DNA of 64,000 nt from Lepidonotus clava (Eukaryota; Annelida; Polychaeta; Phyllodocida; Polynoidae). The notes below the pieces were generated by a model. It did not search any database, had not been told where the DNA came from, and saw nothing but the letters and a program-made list of their open reading frames with translations. Each line of letters opens with the position of its first letter. Positions within the stretch are counted from its first letter, which is position 1. The position numbers and the translations under genes were made by a program. Positions 14,001 to 22,496 of the stretch are shown in pieces. The stretch covers positions 44,821,627 through 44,885,626 of the forward strand of contig OW387147.1 of the NCBI GenBank assembly GCA_936440205.1. Reading direction: 5' to 3'.

Positions 14001-14792
14001 TATACATTTACTTTCTATAAGATATTTTTCAGAAGATGTTGATTTTGTTTTGTTAATTGTTATCGTGCATTCATTCGGAGAAAGCCTTCACTTTGGCAAT
14101 GCATGGTTTCTATCAACCGCCTATCATACCATACACAGCAGAACGCTACCATAATTATAATAGCAATGCAGTTGAATTGAGTAATCATGTAACATAGATA
14201 TTACTCAATATCAGTATTGAAAGTAGCAGAAAATAAAAGACGGAACGAATAATTGGAAACATGGAATCCATTCATATTTCGAGGTTGATTGATAGAGCAA
14301 CTGTTATGCATTTGACTCAATTGTGTTGCTATCAAAAACCTCCAAAGTTATTAAGACTCAAAGAAGAAGGTATAAATAAGGTTGGTTAGGTATAAATTCT
14401 ACCTTTTCAAAATTATCAGGAATGGTATTTCAATTTGATGAAATTGGATCTACAAGTGCCTGTTCTAGGACAATGTCCGAGATGTTTTTTAAAACATTCA
14501 TCGTTATCTTCATCACCTTAATTGTATACTAACATATATCATATAATACGTATGCCAATATTGCCACTATCTGAAAAGCGTTTGTAAAAAGAGGTAGTCT
14601 TTGTTCAATAAAAGAATAGTACAAACTCAGTATGCCTTCCCTGCAATATCAATCCATTGCTAAATCAACCAGATAAGATAAAAAGCGAAACAAATGACAA
14701 TAAACAAACTACTCACATGTCACCATTGCAGCCTCAGCCTCTTGCATCCATATGCACAGCAGGCCAAAAAGCCCAAAAAGTAAAGTGGTCAT
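1904..14792 (-). CDS. Secreted chitin-binding (CBM14-like) / mucin-linker / PAN-domain protein, 3' part outside window
   Basis: Five coding exons in order: 14,792-14,717, 8,283-8,092, 7,531-7,289, 5,135-5,025 and 2,014-1,904. The protein starts with a signal peptide (MTTLLFGLFGLLCIW...). A six-cysteine module follows with spacing C-x21-C-x4-C-x8-C-x17-C-x6-C and the core RCIFYMC, as in peritrophin-A/CBM14 chitin-binding domains. Next come about 80 residues rich in Pro and Thr (PTPAPT-type repeats, probably O-glycosylated), then a PAN/apple-like domain with DCYGFC, ETCDGFDW and LTCWLH. Every visible intron is phase 1, the usual sign of domain shuffling. A role in mucus or chitin-layer binding outside the cell, perhaps in gut or defence, is inference. 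The gene continues beyond the left edge. The first intron holds a large array of partial copies of the second exon. Confidence 0.8.
2168..2513. mobile_element. TIR element family A, copy 1 (MITE)
   Basis: The outer inverted repeat is AATTCTCCCTACCACGGATA at the left. The right end is a more diverged complement (GGTAGGGAGAATT). The inner marks CCTGCAG and GTCGACA are shared with the other four copies in this window. No ORF. Confidence 0.75.
2514..3237. other. Intron sequence, nothing recognised
   Basis: Lies within intron 4 of the chitin-binding/PAN gene. No exon, RNA gene or repeat end could be supported. Confidence 0.4.
3238..4720. mobile_element. TIR element family F, copy 1 (CACTG-ended DNA transposon derivative)
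   Basis: It begins CACTGAAAAAAA and ends TTTTTTCAGTG, flanked on each side by CA, a possible 2-bp target duplication. GTTAGTCA/TGACTAAC motifs recur through both ends and could be transposase-binding repeats. CACTG ends with a 2-3 bp duplication fit the CMC (CACTA/Mirage/Chapaev) group; that family call is inference. No transposase remains. A tRNA-like stretch lies inside. Confidence 0.6.
3418..3490 (-). other. tRNA-like sequence, not a functional tRNA gene
   Basis: The minus strand has an A-box-like TAGTATAGTGG and a B-box-like GGGGTTCAATTCC with a perfect T-stem (CTGGGG/CCCCAG). The outer acceptor-stem halves do not pair, so it is more likely a tRNA-derived repeat head inside the family F element. 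Confidence 0.5.
5025..5135 (-). CDS. Chitin-binding/PAN gene, exon 4 (PAN domain, first part)
   Basis: Acceptor TTTTCAG|CCATTG, donor GACG|GTGAGT, 111 bp, phase 1 on both sides. It encodes IVGVFPNMHILGARVEANIL then LRDCYGFCVEDETCD. The Cys-x3-Cys-x5-Cys spacing is typical of PAN/apple domains. Confidence 0.8.
5470..6117. mobile_element. TIR element with internal ~63-bp tandem repeat
   Basis: The ends CGCCCAGCCAAGG and CCTTGGCCGGGCGG form an inverted repeat. Between about 5,560 and 5,930 a unit built of AACAGAATGTTATTGTGACA and an AGGTTAGGTCTCAACC-type block recurs about five times with drift. The right part is rich in AACGTT. Probably a MITE whose interior expanded as a satellite. Confidence 0.55.
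6267..6595. mobile_element. TIR element family A, copy 2 (diverged)
   Basis: The left end is AATACCCCCTACCACGGAT. The right end keeps CCTGCAG and GCTATCGTTGATAGTGAATT. Orientation and inner marks match family A, but this is the most diverged copy. Confidence 0.6.
7289..7531 (-). CDS. Chitin-binding/PAN gene, exon 3 (Pro/Thr mucin-like linker)
   Basis: Acceptor TCTCCAG|GCTCC, donor AGAG|GTACG, 243 bp, phase 1 on both sides. It encodes about 80 residues dominated by P, T, A and V in PTPAPT/APTPVPT repeats, ending TCPPTVSR. Such linkers are usually heavily O-glycosylated and extended. The opposite strand is also open here because of the repeat composition and is not a gene. Confidence 0.8.
8092..8283 (-). 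CDS. Chitin-binding/PAN gene, exon 2 (CBM14-like chitin-binding domain)
   Basis: Acceptor CTTTCAG|CATGTTTCC, donor CGAC|GTGAGT, 192 bp, phase 1 on both sides. It encodes one whole six-cysteine module: CFLGAARHSF..., NRCIFYMCAAGG, MQCAPG, NPCTERVSNC. The aromatic pair FY before the third Cys is typical of the ligand face in peritrophin-A domains. Its first ~80 bp and acceptor are the source of the tandem array immediately upstream in the transcript (8,284-10,408). Confidence 0.85.
8284..10408 (-). repeat. Tandem array of ~15 partial copies of the chitin-binding exon head
   Basis: The unit is about 130-160 bp and holds the intron tail, the acceptor (GTCTTTCAG|CATG) and the first ~80 bp of exon 2, stopping at GGTGCATCTT and then running into intron-like sequence. 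Copies begin near 8,366, 8,498, 8,656, 8,786, 8,939, 9,098, 9,238, 9,397, 9,556, 9,699, 9,856, 10,004, 10,151, 10,293 and 10,370. Copies at 8,939/9,098/9,238 match 9,397/9,556/9,699 best, giving a three-unit higher-order repeat of about 459 bp. None keeps the exon's second half or donor. Confidence 0.85.
10411..10656. mobile_element. TIR element family A, copy 3
   Basis: Starts AATTCTCCCTACCACGGATG and ends ATCCGTGGTGGGGCGAATT, with CCTGCAGG near both ends. It abuts the end of the exon-head array, so it may mark or have caused that boundary. Confidence 0.75.
11000..11440 (-). repeat. Dispersed repeat family I, copy 1, with a long poly-G tract
   Basis: Reverse-complement relative of 17,040-17,370: both share the GTTGTTTCAGTG end, a G/C-run, CCACAGTTTTTAAT and TAGATCTTTAGGATTCATAC. 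A second, tandem-like copy of the last two blocks lies at about 11,190-11,300. The poly-G tract is at about 11,059-11,077. Ends are not defined and no ORF is present. Confidence 0.55.
12017..12265. mobile_element. TIR element family H, copy 1
   Basis: The inverted ends TAAGCCCCATAACCACTAGG and CCAAGTAAGTATGGGGCTGTA enclose about 210 bp rich in GGCCGACT/AGTCGGC words. The same termini occur at 32,309-32,597, and a single end occurs at about 27,385. Confidence 0.6.
12563..12926. mobile_element. TIR element family A, copy 4 (best preserved)
   Basis: Ends are AATTCTCCCTACCACGGATA and GCTATCCGTGGTAGTGAGAA. The inner CACCTGCAGG and GTCGACA marks are present at both ends, giving a nested inverted-repeat layout. 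No ORF. Confidence 0.8.
12962..13410. mobile_element. TIR element family D, copy 1
   Basis: Perfect 15-bp ends AATAAGCCCATCCCA and TGGGATGGGCTTATT. The interior includes GATTGGCTGGCAAAACCTGC and is found inverted at 17,525-17,968. Non-autonomous DNA transposon. Confidence 0.8.
13411..14716. other. Intron sequence, nothing recognised
   Basis: First intron of the chitin-binding/PAN gene just downstream of its signal-peptide exon. AT-rich, with no repeat ends or exons found. Confidence 0.4.
14717..14792 (-). CDS. Chitin-binding/PAN gene, exon 1 (signal peptide)
   Basis: The ATG at 14,792 has A at -3 and starts MTTLLFGLFGLLCIWMQEAE, a clear signal peptide. The donor is ACAT|GTGAGT, phase 1, which fits exon 2. 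An in-frame upstream ATG at 14,936 would add 48 residues, many of them basic, before the hydrophobic core, so the inner ATG is preferred. Confidence 0.75.
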
Positions 14793-14949
14793 ATTGGGGA
14801 TGGTTGTGGTGCCACGGCCCGACGAAAGACACCTCTGGTTTACCTGAGCTGACGTGCCACAATCCCAGGTGGGCTTTTTCCTCCTTCTTCTTCCCTGAAC
14901 CTTGTGGACCAGTGGCACAGACCAATCCGTTACCATGGTGACCCCACAC

Positions 14950-14980
14950 CTAGGAGGAGGAGGAGGAGGGGGGGGGGGGG
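14950..14980 (+). repeat. Poly-G / GGA-rich tract
   Basis: AGGAGGAGGAGG followed by a run of about 14 G, upstream of the signal-peptide exon. Capable of G-quadruplex folding. Confidence 0.7.
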
Positions 14981-15291
14981 GTCAGTATGTGTGTAGGGCA
15001 TGTTATGGTAATCTGGGCATGTCCTTCAGGTTTGATGCCGACCCTCTGATGCTGTGGTATGCATATCTTAGCCTGGCCTCTTCTTCCTGCTTACTGGCTC
15101 CTCCTCCTGTGGTTGCTCACTAAGGAGGTAGGATTAGAGATAAAAGGAGGAGAGCCTAGGGGTGTAGGGGCAATGGAGGACAATGGTGATTTATTGTACT
15201 ATAAAGCAGCTGTCAATCAAGAGGGAGGTGGGGACCATGGATTATGTGTTTATAGTATGCTTATGTGTCTGTTTGTGTGGGAGTGAGTGTT

Positions 15292-15357
<66 letters not shown>
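15292..15357. repeat. (TA)n microsatellite
   Basis: About 66 bp of alternating TA broken by a few G. The short ORFs across it are compositional artefacts. Confidence 0.95.
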
Positions 15358-15384
15358 AATGGTGTTAGATTGATTGAGTGTTAT

Positions 15385-16190
15385 ATTAAGCCTTGTCCCC
15401 ACTAGGCAGCTGACAAACCACTCTGAAGGCCCATTGGCCCTGGTGATTGCGATCTGTTGCAACAGTTGTCATTTGCAATTCCTGGCGCAATGGTAATACG
15501 GACAACAGTTCTGCAACCAAACAGGTCCAACATGTTGGATTGGTTCGTCTTACTTGTAGCCGATTCTTGGTGAAAAGTAGTCGAGAAAATATTTAATCAG
15601 TTGCAATTGCAAGGTACCACTCTTCTAAAGTCCTTTGCCGTGGCCGATGAGTGTGTCGGTACCAAGTCCAACAAACTTATCGCATGCTTAAGACAATAAT
15701 CTCAGGGCTGATAAAATTGTCATAGGCCAATGATATTCAACAATATTATAACATTCACACTGAAGCCCCATTCGCTGTTGTCGATAATTGTGTTGCTTGC
15801 AGGTCCAACAAAGAATAATCTGGAATTCAAACGATTTGATCCAACATGTTGGATTTGATGGTTCGCAGACCTGTCATTTGCATTATCGTTTGCACCACGA
15901 ACCCGTACAACAATTTTTGCAAGAGTTTGCACTCACCTCATTGGCCACGGTGAATTGGGCTTGAGAAGAGAGCCACCTTGCATTTGCAACCAACCATTTT
16001 CTTGAGAACGTTTTGTCAAGAATCAGCTGCAATTCAAACGAACCAATCCAACACGTTGGACCTGATCATTGGTGTCTATTTTTGGTCCAAATCATGCCAA
16101 CATGAAAGCAAATTTTTCAGGCTGGTTGATTGTGGTCAGTTGTCTATAAATTGACCACTGCTGGGGACCCAGAATAATTTTTGTTGTTTA
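15385..16190. repeat. Repeat region with three copies of the palindrome TCCAACATGTTGGA
   Basis: The palindrome occurs near 15,528 and 15,840 and, with one change (ACACGT), near 16,047. Each is next to GATT/GGTTCG-type words. GTCCCCA at the left and TGGGGAC at the right may be the termini of a ~790-bp non-autonomous element. Boundaries are uncertain. Confidence 0.4.
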
Positions 16191-16356
16191 GGTTGGGACG
16201 TGCCTTTAATACAGTTTGGTTTCCACAAAATGACCAACTTAAAAAAGCAGTCAACAAGTGTGTTAATCGGTGATGGCAGGCACCAGGCTTGCAGACAACT
16301 AACCCTGATTTTTGTTCGGTTAGTTAGCTGATTTTGTCCTATGACACAAGAGTTTA

Positions 16357-16993
16357 CACTGAAAACACAAAGTCGTCAGAGAGCCACTGTAAGGTTGTCA
16401 AAGGGTTGTCACAGGTCACTTCTGGGCTCTCATATGTGACTTTTGGGTCATCACAGGGCTCATTTCAGGCCATCAATGCTGTGTGACTACCTTGTGACAA
16501 TCCTTTGACAACTTTGGGGTGGTCAGAGGGTTGTCATTGTGAATTTTGAGGCTGTATGACAACCCAAAGGTAGTCATTTTCTCCCGACTGCTTTAGGCCA
16601 AAAAGGTCGTCAGAAAAGCAAAAATGAAGAATGGGTTGTCATAGGGTTGTCACAGAAGAAAATGAGAAGTCAAAAGTCCTGCCTGACTACCCTAGGGTTG
16701 TAGGTGAATGGTGCCTAAAGTGACAGCCCAGGGTTGTCATGGCCTCTGTCTATATCAACCCAGTGTTGTAAGTGAATGGTGTCAAAACCATACAACTCAT
16801 AGGCCTCTTATGTGTAATGGCCACACCTAATAACTAGTAATAACATAATAGGATGTCATTATAATGACTATGATATCTACAACATGAAAATATTCATAAA
16901 TAAACATTTTTGTCTAACAGACACAGACACAGCCTGTGACAACCTTGGGTTGTCGTTTTTGGCACCACTTTTGACAACTCTGTGTTTTCAGTG
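16357..16993. mobile_element. TIR element family F, copy 2, filled with GTTGTCA/TGACAAC motifs
   Basis: Starts CACTGAAAACACAAAG and ends CTGTGTTTTCAGTG, flanked by TA on both sides. GTTGTCA or TGACAAC occurs roughly a dozen times in both orientations. The termini are shared with the 3,238-4,720 element, but the internal motif differs by a small change (GTTAGTCA there). No ORF. Confidence 0.7.
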
Positions 16994-17039
16994 TAGTTGG
17001 GATATCTTCACTTAAACCTCAGCTAATCCTTACTTGTTT

Positions 17040-17370
17040 ACTTTAGGACGGTCAACCTTCGGCCCTCCCCTGGGAGGGGGCCCTTGATGGTGGCATCCAA
17101 AGGTCGCGTGTTGACTTTAAGAATACATATTATATTATATTAAGTTTCTTCCACATTAATAACTATGGAATAGGGATGAGTTAGCCTTTTAGGTATGAAT
17201 CCTAAAGATCTATCAGAAGAGAGGGATATGTATTTAGTTTCTTCTCCATTAAAAACTGTGGAAGGGGGCCCAGGTGGGACCCCCCTCCCCCCAAGGGCCC
17301 CAATTAGGATGGAGGCCGATGACATGTTGGTCCAAAACACTGAAACAACAGGATTAAAATAAGCCCGGGG
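17040..17370 (+). repeat. Dispersed repeat family I, copy 2
   Basis: Inverted relative of 11,000-11,440, sharing TTAGCCTTTTAGGTATGAAT, AAAACTGTGGAAGGGG and CACTGAAACAACAGGATTAA. A third partial copy is at 27,240-27,372. Confidence 0.55.
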
Positions 17371-17524
17371 TCTAGACAGGTGTAAACCGTTTGGTCATTA
17401 AGCAGCACTTTTTAGTGAGCCAGAACCATAGACTCTAACGGTTACTGTTAATTGTCGCGGTTAGATCTTACTGCTCCCTCTGAAGTGTGCCTTGTCCACC
17501 AGTCTGCACCAAGGATCCCCATCT

Positions 17525-17968
17525 AATAAGCCCATCCCACATTGGGTATGTCTAGGGTTGGACAAGGGTTGGACACTATGACTGTTTAAGCCATCCTTGT
17601 TCCCAAAATTTGGGGTACCTGAAATAAGCAAGAATTATGTTTTTCTATATCCTCAAATACTATTTGAACATTATGATTTCTAAATTGTCATCAATTGACA
17701 GATTTGCAGGTTTGCAAGCCAATCAAAACGATGTATTTCAGGGAAAAATAGGGTTTGACATTATAGGCTGGGCTGACAGGCTTTTATATTGGTTACTATG
17801 GGGAAATATATAAAGCTGCACTTTACAAATTTTAAGAGCAATCTGTCAACCAAATTGCTTCGGTTAATTTTGTATTATACAACTGTCTTCAGGGATCAAG
17901 TGTGGAAACAATTTTGAAAATACTTTATAGTAAACCTAAATGTTGGTGTAAACTGGGATGGGCTTATT
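17525..17968. mobile_element. TIR element family D, copy 2 (opposite orientation)
   Basis: Same perfect ends as copy 1 (AATAAGCCCATCCCA / GGGATGGGCTTATT), with the interior inverted relative to copy 1. Confidence 0.8.
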
Positions 17969-18067
17969 ATTCTTTTTTTAATCCACTTTAATAGGTGATG
18001 GCTTTCCTAGCCAACATAGATGGTAGTAAGAGGATTATATGGAAATAGATAATGTAGGAAACATGGG

Positions 18068-18225
18068 ATGTAGGAAACATGCGCTCCCTGGTGGACACAG
18101 AATGAGGCATGTCGAGGAGCTGGTTACTGACACCCGTCGGTCGAGATCACTGGTTCCCAAAGAGCTGCACAGCCATGGGGAGGGCGGTAAACGGGCTGGG
18201 CTGGAACATTGTCAGAGGATTTTGT
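18068..18225 (-). pseudogene. Broken partial copy of the last exon of the secreted 210-residue protein gene
   Basis: The minus strand closely matches the first ~155 bp of the exon at 28,228-27,833. It reads MFQPSPFTALPMAVQLFGNQ, then a stop where the real gene has Arg (CGA to TGA), then SRPTGVSNQLLDMP. Similarity ends just after GGGAGCGC. There is no ORF, donor or downstream exon. It lies about 10 kb beyond the true exon on the same strand, so it is a decayed exon-head duplication of a host gene. Confidence 0.8.
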
Positions 18226-18344
18226 GAATGGTTCAGGGGTAGGGGTAGTTTCATAATAATGATGACAATTTTTCCGAGTTAAACGTCCATTCAGTAATTT
18301 TACAGCCATATTGGGACGACTTATCTCTTTGATTCGTAACAAGT

Positions 18345-18470
18345 ACTATGATCAAACCTATGGGGGTGAACACAATAGAATATTTGGTGACCTAGCGGAA
18401 TTAACCCAGGTCACTGGCATGCAATGCAGGAATGCTGACCACAAGCTAGCCACCACTCACCCTTTGGGGG
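18345..18470 (-). repeat. Diverged SINE-like repeat
   Basis: Shares ATCAAACCTATGGGGGTG, GGCATGCAATGC and a CTAGCCACCACTC tail with the tRNA-headed repeat at 48,230-48,427, in the same orientation. Old and incomplete. Confidence 0.35.
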
Positions 18471-18483
18471 TATTGAACATTAT

Positions 18484-18512
18484 TTGGTGCGGGGGGGGGG
18501 GGGGGGGGGGGC
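18484..18512 (+). repeat. Poly-G tract
   Basis: About 20 consecutive G residues, one of eight long G or C runs in the window. Confidence 0.9.
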
Positions 18513-19013
18513 TTATGTGAACAGGTGAATCGGTATGGGAAGGTATGCAAGGGATTTCCTCATATGCTTGTTGGAGGATATGTGTGAGTCGTTGGGGGTC
18601 TGATAAGCACTTCTGTCACTGGGGAGTTGCTGTTTGGTCTTGGTATTATAGTGTGTGAAGCATTGTATGAGGCAGCACGTTGTTGATGAATTGCAGCAGG
18701 GAGTTAATTGTAGTATGCAGGATAAAGAAAGTAAGTCTCTACAGAAAAAAAAAAAGTTTTGTGTTTCCATCCTATGCTAATTGGGAATATTCGACGGTCT
18801 TGTTCCTAGTGTAACCATGATTGTTTCGATAGAAGATTCCCTATGAGCAGAAATATGTAAACTCATAATGTAAACACAAGCATATAGATATGTGGGGCGC
18901 CCTGCTAGCAGTATAGGTCTAAATCTCTGTTTTGGGATATAGAGTCCAATGGGCTCAGGATATAGGTTTTTGGAACCAGGCCTCTATGGGAGGGTTTACT
19001 GTGCAGATTCTTG

Positions 19014-20340
19014 TTAAAGGTACATAACATAAGATACTGTAGAGTGAGCAATAGCTGAATTGCGGGATCTAGTTACTGTAGTAAATCTGGGTATATAAAT
19101 CAGACTTACTGTAGGATTCTGGGGATGTTTGGGGAGACTTGCCTGACGAAACTGGAGGTCGCACGTGTACGCTCGGGTCCAGTCAGGTATCATCTGGCCT
19201 CCACGCTCGGCCTCCGCTCGGCCTCCGCTCGGCCTCCACGTTGGCAGCGCCACCTCGCGGATTACGCAAGAACGACGCGGCCGTCGTCGCCTACATTCCT
19301 CCCCGTTCCATCTTTTTAGGAGGGTCCCCTCCACCAGGAGTGGCTCTGTTCAGGAGGGCACCCACAGGGAGTGGTCATGTTCAGGAGGGCACCCTCAGGA
19401 GAGTGGTCTTGTTCCGGAGGGCACCCCCGCTCAGGCAAGGTCCAGCCTGAGGTCTCCTAGTATCTCACTAACATGCCAGCCTGACGCCGGCTACTGATGA
19501 AATATATACAAGTTTGCGAGTTCGCCGAGTCTAGCCCAGCAGCTCACATCTAGTTACTACTATGTACAGTGGTTGGGTCTTCCTGACTTACAACCCGAAA
19601 AGGTTCCTTGCCTTCCCCGAGGAGGTCTCCCGGACAAGGCTTGGAGGGATTCCATAAAGTTCCCTCTCTCGGTCCACCACCAGGCAGCTGGAAGTTGGCC
19701 CATGCTGGTTGGACCAAATCCCTTGTGGGCTATGGCATTGGCTACGGTAAGGGCTGCCCCTCTTCTGAAGAAGTTCATCCAACTCCAGGCCCTGCACGAC
19801 CTGATCTACTTCAGGGTGGCCATCAATACTCAGTAATTTTACTGCGTTGTATGGACTTATATTGATTGCCCCAGAGGGCCTGTCGGCGCCTGCTGCTGGC
19901 TCTTTGAGTCTGTAAATATATTATTATCATCAGTGCCTATAATAAGATAAATTCCAGCGGTGCGTACTGCTGGGGTTGTTTTTTGTAAAGTACTGATGTC
20001 ATATCAAACTAAAATACACTGCATGACGAGTATCTATTCCACCACCTAACAATACTTATCACATACGTGGGACATACGGACCATGATAGATATAACCAGA
20101 TTTTGTCAACTATTTTATATAACCATGTACGGGGAGTTGCTGTAACATTAGTTATTTGTCAGCATAAATTACTGGTAACAATATCACACTAAGTATTCCA
20201 ATGTGTAATTCATTTTATTGGACATTACCATTGGAGAGAGTAATCCTTGGCTATAAAGCATTACTCCCGTTTGTATATATGTTTGGTTCTCTCATTCTAT
20301 CACTAAATCTATGTCATCCATTTGATCACCATGTATCTAT
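19014..20340. other. GC-rich block without a supported gene
   Basis: Contains CTCGGCCTCCG triplicates (19,207-19,240) and a ~32-bp tandem repeat around TTCAGGAGGGCACCC (19,320-19,440). Several short ORFs overlap on both strands (19,560-19,865), none with a recognisable domain. It lies directly upstream of the dead LINE and could be its 5' region or a separate degraded element. Confidence 0.3.
19247..19260 (-). promoter_or_regulatory. CTCF-like motif
   Basis: Minus-strand CCGCGAGGTGGCGC matches the alternative consensus CCGCGNGGNGGCAG at 13 of 14 positions. It is the only one of the seven hits in a CpG-rich context. No binding evidence. Confidence 0.25.
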
Positions 20341-22063
20341 ACTGTTTCTTGTATTGACTCAATGGCTCTGAAAGGCTTTAACATTGTGATGCTTAATATA
20401 CGTAGTTTATTTGCACATATTGATGAATTAAAGCTACATTTCAATGAATATGACGTTATATGTTTATGTGAAACTTGGTTAACTGGTAACCATCCGAATT
20501 CCTTGATTACATTTCCTGGATATGATATCATAAGATTAGACCGTTGTAGTGATACAAACTCTAATATAGGACCAGTAAAGAATCGAGGTGGAGGGTTACT
20601 GATTTATATAAAAGATGGTTTGAAAGAATTTGTGCATAAAATATATGATTGTTCTAAAATAAGTAAACATCTCGAGCAGCTATGGATAACACTTGATAAA
20701 CCTAATATGAGGAAAGAAGTAATCAGTGTTATTTATAGGCCGCCTAATGGTGTAACTAGGATAGCCTTAGATGAGTTATCACATAGTATTGACTACATAC
20801 AGAACAATTCTAGTGCTGAATTGACAATCCTTGGAGATTTGAACATTGATTATAATGGATGAAATACGGGTGATTATAAATTATTAAAAGATTTAGAGCG
20901 TGAATTTCAATTGACCCAATTAATACATAATTATACACGTATTACTCCTTCTACTAAATCAACAATAGATCTGATTTTAACGAACATGCAACATATCAAC
21001 AATTCAGGAGTTATGAATATTGCCATAAGTGATCATTTGCCAATTTTTGTTCAAAAGAAGAAGTTAAAGTTGAAACCAAAATTTGATTACATTTATGGTC
21101 GTTCATATAAGAATTATGAACCTAAGAATCTTCAGGATATGATCAAGTTAGCAGACTGGAATTCTTTCTGGGACTTAAATAGTGCTAATGTTAATGATCA
21201 ATGGGACTATGTTGTCTATAATTCGAGAAGCAGCTGATTGTCTGTGTCCTGAAATTAGGATGAAAATACGCAAAGATAACCCCATTTGGTTTACTAAGGA
21301 AATAATTGAGGAAATAAATTTTAAAAATAACCTTTTGTTCCAAGCGCATAAAATGAACACTAACGAATCATGGGATAAATTTAGAGTTCAAATAAATATT
21401 GTTAAATCAATAATAAAAAATGCTAAAAATGATCACCTACAGCAACACATTAAGAACAACACGGGAGATCCTAGTAAATTCTGAAGAGAAGTAAATAAAC
21501 ACTTTGGTTTGGGGAAATCGAAAAATAATGATTGTTTTTCTGAGGTTAAAGATGATAGTGGTTTTTTACTATCAGGTATTGATGCAATTGACTATATGAA
21601 TAAATATTATGCTTCTGCTGGTAAGAATCTTGCTGAAAAACTGGATGCTGAATGGAGATCAAATGAATTTTTGAATAATATTGATACTACTTTCTCGTTT
21701 GTAAAATTGACGCAAAGGGATGTCCATAAACTGATAAGTTCGATAAAAATTTTCAAATCTTCTGCCGTGGAAAATATAAGTTCTCGTATTTTTAAAGATG
21801 CATTTCTGGCTATAGAACCTCAACTGACATATTTGTTTAACAACTGTTTATCGCATGGTAAATTCCCAAATCTGTGGGGTATAGCCTCTGTCACTCCTAT
21901 TCCTAAGGAGGGTGACTCTCTTATTGCAAAAAATTGGAGACCAATAAGTCAGATACCTTTACCTGGTAAGTTGTTAGAACGTGTTGTTCATACTCAAATA
22001 GCAAATTATATGGAAGAAAACTGTTACTTGAATAACAAACAACATGGTTTTAGATCTAGTCAT
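20341..22063 (+). mobile_element. Dead LINE (5' part), interrupted by the LTR element
   Basis: Encodes an apurinic-type endonuclease (LNIRSLFAHIDELKLHF, CETWLTG, YRPPNG, GDLNID, ISDHLPIF) and the start of a reverse transcriptase (PIPKEGD, NWRPISQIPLPGKLLERV, NNKQHGFRSSH). It is related to, but not the same family as, the LINE at 33,184-36,030. It is dead: in-frame TGA at 20,860 and 21,482, and a frameshift between about 21,190 and 21,235. The RT reading resumes at 26,961 after the LTR element and ends near 27,037. Confidence 0.85.
22059..22063 (+). repeat. Target-site duplication (GTCAT), left
   Basis: GTCAT directly before the 5' LTR is repeated at 26,961-26,965 directly after the 3' LTR. 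Five bases is normal for Ty3/Gypsy integrases. Confidence 0.9.
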
Positions 22064-22171
22064 TGTAACGAGCTTTACGACTTTTACGACATACCGCCGC
22101 TCGACGGCTATAACGATTTACGGTATATAAACGACTTGTCACGCAACCCGACTTCCCGCGACTTCTTTACA
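22064..22171 (+). repeat. 5' LTR of the Ty3/Gypsy element
   Basis: 108 bp, TGTAACGAGC... to ...TTCTTTACA. It contains the TATA-like TATATAAA near 22,123, probably the internal promoter. Confidence 0.95.
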
Positions 22172-22496
22172 TGGTGATCAGAAGTGGAAATACCTCCAGA
22201 AAGGAAGGAAAAAGGACTCACAAGGGTATGAACCTGTGTTTTGCTGAAAATATAAACCCTTGAGATAAAAGGGATGTAGGTCTGAAGTTGTGTCAAGTCC
22301 AAAAAACCTGTGAAAAGTTGAAGTGAAGTGCTGTGAATCTGAGCCCTGATATGTGCCAGCCATTTTGAACTGTGTGTAAAGCCTATCCTGATTCTGGCAG
22401 TGACTTTTGTGTGTGTGGGTGTGCCTTACTAGTTAGTCAAGTGACAGTGGAGGTCAAGTGTGAATTTTATGACTAGTTCTGTGTGAAAAGTGCATC

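Noticed and set aside
19014-19865. Several overlapping ORFs of 64-110 codons on both strands
   Set aside because: GC-rich tandem sequence with no domain, no consistent frame and no splice structure.
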